DNA of 6,135 nt, from assembly GCA_011391185.1 (NCBI GenBank), contig JAABRB010000218.1, forward strand, positions 1-6,135, read 5' to 3'. The stretch comes from Betaproteobacteria bacterium. GTDB taxonomy: Bacteria > Pseudomonadota > Gammaproteobacteria > Burkholderiales > SG8-39. The notes below the pieces were generated by a model. That model was not told the origin of the DNA and did not search any database. It was given only the letters and a program-made list of their open reading frames with translations. The translations under genes and the position numbers were made by a program. Numbering within the stretch: position 1 is the first letter of the stretch; each line of letters starts with the position of its first letter. Shown here in pieces: positions 1-4,404 of this stretch.

Positions 1-975
1 GTGGCGATGCCGCTCGCCTGCGGCAATACCGTCGTGCTCAAGGCTTCCGAGGAGTGCCCGCAGACGCACCGCATCATCGGCGAAGTGCTGGAAGCGGCGG
101 GGCTGCCAGCGGGCGCGATCAATGTGCTCACCACGTCGCGCGAAGGTGCGGCGGCCACGGTCGATGCGCTTATTTCAGACACGCGCGTCAAGCGCATCAA
201 CTTCACGGGCTCAACGCACGTTGGAAAAATCATAGCCGAAAAGGCGGCCAAGTACCTGAAGCCGGTGCTGTTGGAGCTCGGCGGCAAGGCGCCGCTCGTG
301 GTGCTCGATGACGCCGACCTCGACGAGGCGGCGGCGGCGGCGAATTTCGGGGCCTTCATGCATCAGGGTCAGATCTGCATGTCCACCGAGCGCATCGTGG
401 TGCAGAAGCCGGTCGCGAGTTTCTTTCTCGACAAATTGATCGCGCGGACCACGAAGCTGAAAGTCGGCGATCCTACGCTGCCGGAAACCCAGATCGGCCC
501 GATGGTGAGCGAGCGCGCGGCGGCGCGCGTGATGGAACTGGTCAAGGACGCGACCGGCCGCGGCGCGCGTTTGGTATGCGGCGGCGAGGTGAGCGGGACG
601 CTGTTCCAGCCGACGATCCTCGACCGGGTGACGCCGGACATGCGCATCTATCGCGAAGAGTCGTTCGGGCCGGTGGTGGTCCTGATCGGCGTGAACAACG
701 ACGAGGAAGCCATCCGCGCCGCCAACGATACCGAATACGGGCTCGCAGCTGCGGTGTTCAGCAAGAACATCGACCGAGCCTATGCTGTGGCCGAGCGCAT
801 CGAGAGCGGCATCTGCCACATCAACGGGCCGACGGTGGCCGACGAGCCGCAGATGCCGTTCGGCGGCGTCAAGCAGAGCGGCATCGGCCGTTTCGGCGGC
901 CGCGCCGGGATCGCGGAGTTCACTGAGCTGCGCTGGATCACGATCCAGACCGGGCACCGGCATTATCCGATCTGA
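1..975 (+). CDS. Aldehyde dehydrogenase, vanillin/salicylaldehyde dehydrogenase-like (5' partial)
   Basis: This is an NAD(P)-dependent aldehyde dehydrogenase that oxidises an aldehyde to its carboxylic acid in the cytoplasm. Visible in the 324 residues: the cofactor-binding lysine in VVLKASE (K14), the FTGST turn (68-72), the general-base glutamate in LELGGK (E92), the catalytic cysteine in GQICMSTER (C126), the EESFGPV cofactor motif (E220) and the C-terminal PFGGVKQSGIGR segment (286-297). The context GQICMSTER is typical of the aromatic aldehyde branch (vanillin, benzaldehyde, salicylaldehyde dehydrogenases), so an aromatic substrate is plausible but inferred. Family members are about 480 residues, so roughly 155 N-terminal residues lie before the window. 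The GTG at base 1 is very probably an internal valine, because AMPLACGNT is a conserved internal segment of the Rossmann domain. A terminator follows directly. No frameshift or missing catalytic residue is seen. Confidence 0.93.
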   Translation: MAMPLACGNTVVLKASEECPQTHRIIGEVLEAAGLPAGAINVLTTSREGAAATVDALISDTRVKRINFTGSTHVGKIIAEKAAKYLKPVLLELGGKAPLVVLDDADLDEAAAAANFGAFMHQGQICMSTERIVVQKPVASFFLDKLIARTTKLKVGDPTLPETQIGPMVSERAAARVMELVKDATGRGARLVCGGEVSGTLFQPTILDRVTPDMRIYREESFGPVVVLIGVNNDEEAIRAANDTEYGLAAAVFSKNIDRAYAVAERIESGICHINGPTVADEPQMPFGGVKQSGIGRFGGRAGIAEFTELRWITIQTGHRHYPI

Positions 976-996
976 CCGGAGCGGTACAAAGGATGC

Positions 997-1023
997 AGCG
1001 GGCGGAGTTCTTCGCCCGCTTTT
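997..1023 (+). terminator. Intrinsic terminator after the aldehyde dehydrogenase gene
   Basis: A perfect 8-bp stem, AGCGGGCG (997-1004) with CGCCCGCT (1013-1020), can be extended inward by a G-U and an A-U pair. It is followed by TTTT (1020-1023). It begins 21 nt after the dehydrogenase stop codon, so it fits a Rho-independent terminator for the plus strand. It also sits immediately downstream of the stop codon of the convergent DedA gene and could act as a weak bidirectional terminator, but the minus strand lacks a proper U-tract after the stem. Confidence 0.8.
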
Positions 1024-1024
1024 C

Positions 1025-1597
1025 TCAGACGGGAATCCAGCCGCTGAAATACTTCAGCAGGCCCCAGCCCGGAGCGAGCAGCGCGAAACCCCAGACGATC
1101 GCCGAGGTCACGTTTGCAATCTGGAACAACAATTGCGGCACGCCAAAGATTCCGGCCGCGAGGGGCACGAAGGCGCGTAGCGGTCCGGAGAAGCGGCCGA
1201 TGAAGACGCCCCACGCGCCCCAGTGCTGCATGAAGGCGTCGGCGCGTTTGGTAAAATCGGGATAGCGCGACAGCGGCCAAGTGTGATGCGCGCGGTCCTT
1301 GAGGTAATAGCCGACGACGTAGGAAACCCAATCGCCGAGAATTCCGCCGATGACGAGTCCTAGCCAGACCGGCCAAAACCCGATGCCGCTGGCGCCGATC
1401 AGGCCGCCGATCCCTAAAATAATGAACGTCGCCGGAACGAAGAATGAAATGACCGCCAGGGATTCGGCGAAAGCGAGCAAGCCCACGATAACCGGCGCCC
1501 ACGCCTGATGCATTCTCACCCATTCGAGAATCGCCTGCGTGTAAGCATTCGAGTTGATGAACGCGAACATCTCCTGGCTATAGGCACTCAAGGACAT
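1025..1597 (-). CDS. DedA-family integral membrane protein
   Basis: A 190-residue inner-membrane protein of the DedA/SNARE-associated (VTT) superfamily. Members are implicated in phospholipid (undecaprenyl-phosphate or phosphatidylethanolamine) translocation, proton-motive-force homeostasis and drug or pH tolerance; which applies here is unknown. Seen: hydrophobic segments at about 33-65, 72-98 and 143-180. The first reentrant motif has an acidic residue (FAESLAVISFFVPAT, E45). There is a GDWVSYVVGYYLKD segment (88-101) and the signature FIGRFSGPLRAFVPLAAG (132-149) with R135 and R141, spaced like the essential R130/R136 pair of E. coli YqjA. The Asp that E. coli YqjA/YghB carry 12 residues after the glutamate is Thr57 here. 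The length is normal for the family. The start is uncertain: the ATG at 1597 has only a weak GCGAG upstream, while Met10 (1570) has AGGAG directly abutting it, which is too close for good initiation. Confidence 0.9.
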   Translation of the reverse strand: MSLSAYSQEMFAFINSNAYTQAILEWVRMHQAWAPVIVGLLAFAESLAVISFFVPATFIILGIGGLIGASGIGFWPVWLGLVIGGILGDWVSYVVGYYLKDRAHHTWPLSRYPDFTKRADAFMQHWGAWGVFIGRFSGPLRAFVPLAAGIFGVPQLLFQIANVTSAIVWGFALLAPGWGLLKYFSGWIPV

Positions 1598-1716
1598 GAC
1601 GGGCTCGCGATGCAGATTTTAAGCGGGTGAGAGGAAGGCGGGCAGGGGGGCCATATCGGTCTTCCGCAGGCGAGGCAATGGAGGAAACGCGGCTCGGAAT
1701 CGGCGGCCTTTCGCAC

Positions 1717-1780
1717 CTCAGGATGACGGGACTTTTTCTGCTAATGAGGCTACGTCATCCCGAGCCTCGAAGGATGACGT
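1717..1780. repeat. Dispersed-repeat-like hairpin element upstream of pdxY
   Basis: CTCAGGATGACG (1717-1728) is complementary to CGTCATCCCGAG (1753-1764) at 11 of 12 positions. The latter also forms a perfect 9-bp stem, ACGTCATCC (1752-1760) with GGATGACGT (1772-1780), and a small inner CGA/TCG stem. AGGATGACG therefore occurs twice in direct orientation (1720-1728 and 1771-1779) and once inverted. From memory, very similar 'cgtcatcc(t/c)gag...ctcgaaggatgacg' units are scattered between genes in Bradyrhizobium- and Rhodopseudomonas-type genomes. Only this copy is in the window, so the dispersed nature is recollection, not observation. The right arm ends 10 nt before the pdxY start. Confidence 0.65.
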
Positions 1781-1790
1781 AACCGGTCTT

Positions 1791-2642
1791 ATGAATCTTC
1801 TCTCCATCCAATCGCACGTCGCTTACGGCCATGTCGGCAACTCGGCCGCGGTGTTTCCGCTGCAGCGGCTGGGCGTCGAGGTCTGGCCGGTGAACACGGT
1901 GCAGTTCTCCAATCACACCGGCTATGGCAAATGGCGCGGCGAGGTGTTCGGCGCGGCGCAAATCCGCGAGGTGATCGAGGGGATCACCGATCGCGGCGTG
2001 CTGAAGACGTGCAACGGGGTGATCTCGGGCTATCTCGGCACGGCGGAGATCGGCGAGGTGGTGCTCGAGGCGGTGGCCAAGGTAAAGGCGGCCAACAAGC
2101 GCGCGCTTTATTGCTGCGATCCGGTGATCGGCGACGGCGGCAAGAGCTATGTGCAGGGCGGCATCGCCGAATTCTTCAGCGGCCGCGCGCTCGCCGCCGC
2201 CGACGTGCTGACGCCCAATCAGTTCGAGCTGGAGACGCTTTCCGGCATCAAGGTGCGGTCCATGGCCGACGCGGCTAAAGCCTGCGACGCTTTGCACGCG
2301 AAGGGGCCGAAGACCGTGCTGGTAACGAGCCTCAAGGTCGCCGGCACGCCGCGCGACGCGCTCGACATTTTCGCGTCGAGCGAGGGCGAACGTCTGCGCG
2401 TGCGGTTGCCCAAGCTCGATATCGCGGTGCAGGGCACCGGCGACACGATCGCCGCACTCTTCTTCTTCCATCTTCTGCGCACCGGCACGCTCGCAACAGC
2501 GCTTGAAGTTGCGGCCTCGTCGATGTTCGGTGTGTTGGAGCGCACTCAGACGGCGAAGGCGAAAGAAATGCTGCTCGTGGACGCGCAGGAGGAATTCATC
2601 TCGCCTTCGCGCAATTTCCGCGCCGAACCGGTCGAAGGCTGA
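1791..2642 (+). CDS. pdxY: Pyridoxal kinase PdxY
   Basis: ATP-dependent kinase of the PfkB/ribokinase superfamily that phosphorylates pyridoxal to pyridoxal 5'-phosphate in the cytoplasmic B6 salvage pathway. The 283 residues match the usual length (about 285-290). Seen: an N-terminal substrate segment SIQSHVAYGHVGNSAAVFP (5-23) with Ser7; VNTVQFSNHTGYGKW (34-48), covering the pyridoxal site and its lid; DPVIGDGGKSYV (110-121), a phosphate- and metal-binding region; TPNQFELETLSG (141-152); and the anion hole with the catalytic Asp, GTGDT (215-219, D218). The ATG at 1791 is supported because the second-residue context lines up with the start of E. coli PdxY (M-K-N-I-L-A-I-Q-S-H). No good Shine-Dalgarno is present. 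The nearest, AAGGA at 1770-1774, is 16 nt away and lies partly in the arm of the upstream hairpin, so initiation may be weak or structure-dependent. The gene is co-oriented with and 9 nt from the NUDIX gene, so probably co-transcribed with it. Confidence 0.95.
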   Translation: MNLLSIQSHVAYGHVGNSAAVFPLQRLGVEVWPVNTVQFSNHTGYGKWRGEVFGAAQIREVIEGITDRGVLKTCNGVISGYLGTAEIGEVVLEAVAKVKAANKRALYCCDPVIGDGGKSYVQGGIAEFFSGRALAAADVLTPNQFELETLSGIKVRSMADAAKACDALHAKGPKTVLVTSLKVAGTPRDALDIFASSEGERLRVRLPKLDIAVQGTGDTIAALFFFHLLRTGTLATALEVAASSMFGVLERTQTAKAKEMLLVDAQEEFISPSRNFRAEPVEG

Positions 2643-2651
2643 AGCCGGCCG

Positions 2652-3356
2652 ATGGGCGAGATCCGGATCGTGCCGGTCAAGGCGCTCGACCTGCGTCTAG
2701 AGCCGCGCGACTGGGCCTGGGCCGAAGCGAACCGTGCCGCGACCGGCGCTCATTTTGAGAAGCGGCGCGAGCGCTGGCCCGGGATCTGGAACGGCCGTGT
2801 GCTTCTGTTGCATCGCTTTGCGATCGAACAGGGGATTTTTCGCGGAGCCTATCTCGAGACCGATTTCGCGAGTTTCCTGCACTGGCGCGACACTGGTTTT
2901 CCCGACGCTTCGGTATTCAACTGTTTCGCCATGGCCGCGTTACGTGCCGCCGACGGCGCTTTCCTGCTCGGTCGCATGGCCAAGCACACGGCCAATGCGG
3001 GAAAAGTCTATTTCCCCTCGGGCACGCCCGATCCGAACGACGTGCGCGACGACGGGATCGTGGATCTCGAAGGCAGCGTGCGCCGTGAGCTTCTCGAAGA
3101 AACCGGGCTAATCTCGACCGACGCGAAGCCCGGTGGCTGGCAAGCGGTGCTGGCTGGGATGCGGATTGCGCTCATGCGCGCGCTTGAAGCGCCGGAGGAC
3201 GTCGAAACGCTGGCGGCGCGTGTGCGGGTGCACCTGGCGGCGACGCCGCGTCCGGAACTCGCCGATATCGTGATCGTGCGCGGCCGCGAGGACCTCACGC
3301 CGGCCATGCCCGACTTCACTTGCGCCTATCTCGAAGCGATGTTCGCTCAGCGATAG
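2652..3356 (+). CDS. NUDIX hydrolase-domain protein with atypical Nudix box
   Basis: A 234-residue protein with a NUDIX core, expected to hydrolyse a nucleoside-diphosphate-linked compound using divalent metal; the substrate is unknown. Seen: an N-terminal region rich in Trp, Arg and Glu (20-48); a beta-strand-like stretch WNGRVLLLHRF (46-56); CFAMAALRAADGAFLLGRM (91-109), which leads into KVYFPSGTPDP (118-128); and the Nudix helix RRELLEETGL (144-153), with the metal-binding glutamates E146, E149 and E150. The canonical spacing (G-x5-E-x7-RE) is not kept: an acidic insertion (129-140) separates the glycine loop from the helix, and the position 8 before Arg145 is Val. This longer form, a PSGTPDP-type loop then a DLxGSVxRELxEETGL helix, is one I recall from alphaproteobacterial NUDIX proteins. 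There is no signal peptide. Only a weak GAAGG-type SD within the end of pdxY precedes the ATG, consistent with translational coupling. The last 10 bases overlap the convergent small-protein gene. Confidence 0.82.
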   Translation: MGEIRIVPVKALDLRLEPRDWAWAEANRAATGAHFEKRRERWPGIWNGRVLLLHRFAIEQGIFRGAYLETDFASFLHWRDTGFPDASVFNCFAMAALRAADGAFLLGRMAKHTANAGKVYFPSGTPDPNDVRDDGIVDLEGSVRRELLEETGLISTDAKPGGWQAVLAGMRIALMRALEAPEDVETLAARVRVHLAATPRPELADIVIVRGREDLTPAMPDFTCAYLEAMFAQR

Positions 3357-3688
3357 GGCGAGGGAATCTGCAGGCCCTGGGGCGTGGTCTGCGACGGTAG
3401 GATCGTAGGCGACTGGGCAGCCGTCGCAGGTTGCGTGGCCGACGGCGGGTTGACGGTCACCGGCGGAGGCAGTGCCGGCAATTGCGATGGAACGAACTGT
3501 CCTGCGCGGCAGGCGGCGGCGCTTTCCTCGATCCGGACCCGTGCTGCCTGATAGGCGCTCGGCTCCATGCCGCCGGCGCGGTAGCGGTTCTCGACGGCGA
3601 TGCGCTGGCGCTCGACGATCGCACCGCAATTGGTCTGGGCCGTGGCCGGCACGATCAGGAGCGCGAGAACGGCCAGTGCGCGAAACAT
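3347..3688 (-). CDS. Small exported protein with Pro-rich C-terminus, function unknown
   Basis: I do not recognise a family. The 113-residue product begins with a clean Sec signal peptide (MFRALAVLALLIVPATAQ, cleavage probably after residue 16 or 18), so it should be periplasmic. The mature part has a helical, charged segment (about 23-60) between two cysteines, C21 and C60, which could form a disulfide. A low-complexity tail rich in Pro, Thr, Gln and Ser (65-113) follows. The ATG at 3688 is chosen because it places the signal peptide at the N-terminus. An upstream in-frame Met at 3811 would add 41 residues overlapping the preceding gene and bury the signal sequence. Its ATG lies 1 nt after the lipoprotein stop codon (TGAGATG), which implies translational coupling in one operon. 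Its stop overlaps the end of the convergent NUDIX gene by 10 bp. Confidence 0.72.
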   Translation of the reverse strand: MFRALAVLALLIVPATAQTNCGAIVERQRIAVENRYRAGGMEPSAYQAARVRIEESAAACRAGQFVPSQLPALPPPVTVNPPSATQPATAAQSPTILPSQTTPQGLQIPSPYR

Positions 3689-3689
3689 C

Positions 3690-3998
3690 TCACCGATAGC
3701 CGTAGCGCGCCTTGACCGCGGCGAGGTCGGTGAGCGCCGGCCCGACACGGCCGGAAGCGCAATTGGAGCGGACGCCGAACAGATCGTTGCTGATGCGGCG
3801 GTGCACGTCACGGTTCAGGTTTCCCGAAGTCACGTCGGCCTCGATCACGTTCACATAGTCGCCGATCGGCTGGGCGCAAGCGGCCGGGCCCTTGACCGGC
3901 TCGACGGTGGAAACAGGGATCGGCGCCGGATCGCCGGCCGTGATGCAGCCGGCAAGCGCGAGGGTGCAGAACAGGATGGCGGGCAGGTGACGCGGCAT
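3690..3998 (-). CDS. Small lipoprotein, function unknown
   Basis: A 102-residue predicted lipoprotein. The N-terminus MPRHLPAILFCTLALAGC has a short basic n-region, a hydrophobic core and a lipobox LALAGC with the lipidated Cys at 18. The next residues, ITAG, lack Asp at +2, so outer-membrane sorting would be expected if E. coli rules apply. A Pro-rich linker (24-37) leads to a compact domain, about 41-100, with two further cysteines (C41, C80). The start at 3998 is supported by GGAG (4005-4008) at a 6-nt spacing and by the signal sequence position. A longer in-frame start at 4076 would place 26 polar residues ahead of the signal peptide. It is the first gene of a two-gene unit with the small exported protein behind it, and is divergent from leuA. 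No known family is recognised. Confidence 0.8.
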   Translation of the reverse strand: MPRHLPAILFCTLALAGCITAGDPAPIPVSTVEPVKGPAACAQPIGDYVNVIEADVTSGNLNRDVHRRISNDLFGVRSNCASGRVGPALTDLAAVKARYGYR

Positions 3999-4004
3999 CG
4001 AAAG

Positions 4005-4008
4005 CTCC
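4005..4008 (-). promoter_or_regulatory. Ribosome binding site of the small lipoprotein gene
   Basis: Read on the minus strand, GGAG lies 6 nt before the ATG at 3998. It decides the start of the lipoprotein in favour of 3998 over the upstream in-frame ATG at 4076. Confidence 0.6.
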
Positions 4009-4039
4009 GGGCGGACTGATTTTGCCTCGACTTGAAGAG

Positions 4040-4062
4040 CGGCAAATTGAACCGATTTGCCG
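4040..4062. repeat. Perfect 8-bp inverted repeat between the lipoprotein gene and leuA
   Basis: CGGCAAAT (4040-4047) and ATTTGCCG (4055-4062) form a perfect dyad with a 7-nt spacer. A third TTTGCC occurs at 4021-4026. The dyad lies about 42 nt upstream of the lipoprotein ATG, in the only relatively A/T-rich part of the divergent region, so it could be an operator for that gene or a 5'-UTR hairpin. No regulator is identifiable. Confidence 0.35.
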
Positions 4063-4101
4063 GGACGGGCAAGCATTGCTGTCGCATCGCCAGCGAGCCG
4101 C

Positions 4102-4130
4102 TTGCGCCGCCCCCATATCCTCGGTTAGAA
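4102..4130 (+). promoter_or_regulatory. Weak candidate promoter for the leuA leader transcript
   Basis: TTGCGC (4102-4107, preceded by C, giving CTTG) and TTAGAA (4125-4130) are separated by 17 nt. They resemble a degenerate alphaproteobacterial housekeeping -35/-10 pair. Transcription would begin near 4137, leaving about 60 nt ahead of the leader ORF. Each hexamer matches the consensus only partly, and the placement is guided mainly by the leader ORF downstream. Apart from this, the inverted repeat and the leader, I see nothing in 3999-4196. Confidence 0.22.
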
Positions 4131-4196
4131 GTCGCTCCGCCGCCGGAAACCGAAAATCAAGCTTTCGGGAAGAGATTGGCGGCCTGAGAAGAGCCG

Positions 4197-4304
4197 ATGA
4201 CGCCGATGCCGAATATCTGCAAAGCCCGCGTCAACAGCCCGATCGCTCGCGCGATTGCGGGCTCGGCTCTCATTCTCGGACTCCTGCTCCTTCGCCGCCC
4301 CTGA
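4197..4304 (+). CDS. leuL: Leucine-rich leader peptide of leuA
   Basis: A 35-residue ORF, too short for routine gene finders, whose translation probably senses leucyl-tRNA supply. The end of the peptide reads SALILGLLLLRRP: six leucine codons (CTC, CTC, CTC, CTG, CTC, CTT) fall within eight codons (4269-4292), with an Ile codon among them. Translation then ends at TGA (4302-4304), 100 nt before leuA. The start at 4197 has GAGAAG (4186-4191) at 5-nt spacing; the in-frame ATG at 4206 would give a 32-residue form with a poorer site. A stop at 4185 excludes longer versions. The peptide also holds three Ile and one Val upstream, but no other clustering. Position, codon content and the stems behind it match leader peptides of branched-chain amino acid attenuators. 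A small hydrophobic membrane peptide is a less likely alternative. The symbol leuL is used by analogy. Confidence 0.78.
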   Translation: MTPMPNICKARVNSPIARAIAGSALILGLLLLRRP

Positions 4305-4365
4305 GGGCCGGCCGGGCGCTTGCGCCTGGGCACTCAGGGGATCGCGAATACCAACCCCCGGGCGC
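4263..4365 (+). promoter_or_regulatory. Putative leucine attenuator (mutually exclusive RNA stems) upstream of leuA
   Basis: Stem 1:2 is 4263-4272 with 4302-4311 (10 bp, two G-U), which loops out most of the Leu codons. Stem 2:3 is CCCCUGAG (4298-4305) with CUCAGGGG (4333-4340), 8 perfect pairs, enclosing a CUUG-capped hairpin (4312-4318 with 4323-4329). Stem 3:4 is GCGCCUGGG (4322-4330) with CCCGGGCGC (4357-4365), 9 bp with one G-U. Stems 1:2 and 2:3 share 4302-4305. Stem 2:3 topologically excludes 3:4. A ribosome stalled on the Leu codons would block 1:2 and favour 2:3; one that reaches the stop codon would cover strand 2 and favour 3:4. This is the textbook arrangement, but no U-run follows 4365, so Rho involvement or control of translation must be considered. 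All pairings were made by eye, without energies. Confidence 0.6.
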
Positions 4366-4385
4366 TCATGAAAAAGAGCGCGAGC

Positions 4386-4396
4386 AAGGAGAAGGA
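4386..4396 (+). promoter_or_regulatory. Ribosome binding site of leuA, complementary to the leader Leu codons
   Basis: AAGGAGAAGGA contains two SD-like cores: AAGGAG, 13 nt from the ATG, and GAAGGA, 8 nt from it. The segment 4382-4391 can pair with CUCCUGCUC in the leader (4281-4289) through 9 pairs and one bulged A. Alternatively, AAGGAG pairs with CUCCUU (4287-4292). This gives a possible way for leader translation to expose or hide the site. Confidence 0.6.
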
Positions 4397-4404
4397 TCAG
4401 TCCC

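Noticed and set aside
1..3. GTG at the first base as the true start of the aldehyde dehydrogenase
   Set aside because: The following residues are a conserved internal segment of the family, and about 155 residues would be missing; the gene continues upstream of the window.
211..963. Long open frame antisense to the aldehyde dehydrogenase gene
   Set aside because: His/Arg/Ala-rich product typical of the complement of a GC-rich gene, with no domain; the sense strand encodes a clear enzyme.
1755..2471. Open frame antisense to pdxY
   Set aside because: Composition is typical of an antisense shadow, and the sense strand carries all pyridoxal kinase motifs.
3689..3811. N-terminal extension of the small periplasmic protein from the ATG at 3811
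   Set aside because: It would overlap the lipoprotein gene and place 41 Ser/Ala/Arg-rich residues before a clean signal peptide.
3999..4076. N-terminal extension of the lipoprotein from the ATG at 4076
   Set aside because: The signal sequence and lipobox would be internal, while GGAG at good spacing supports the ATG at 3998.
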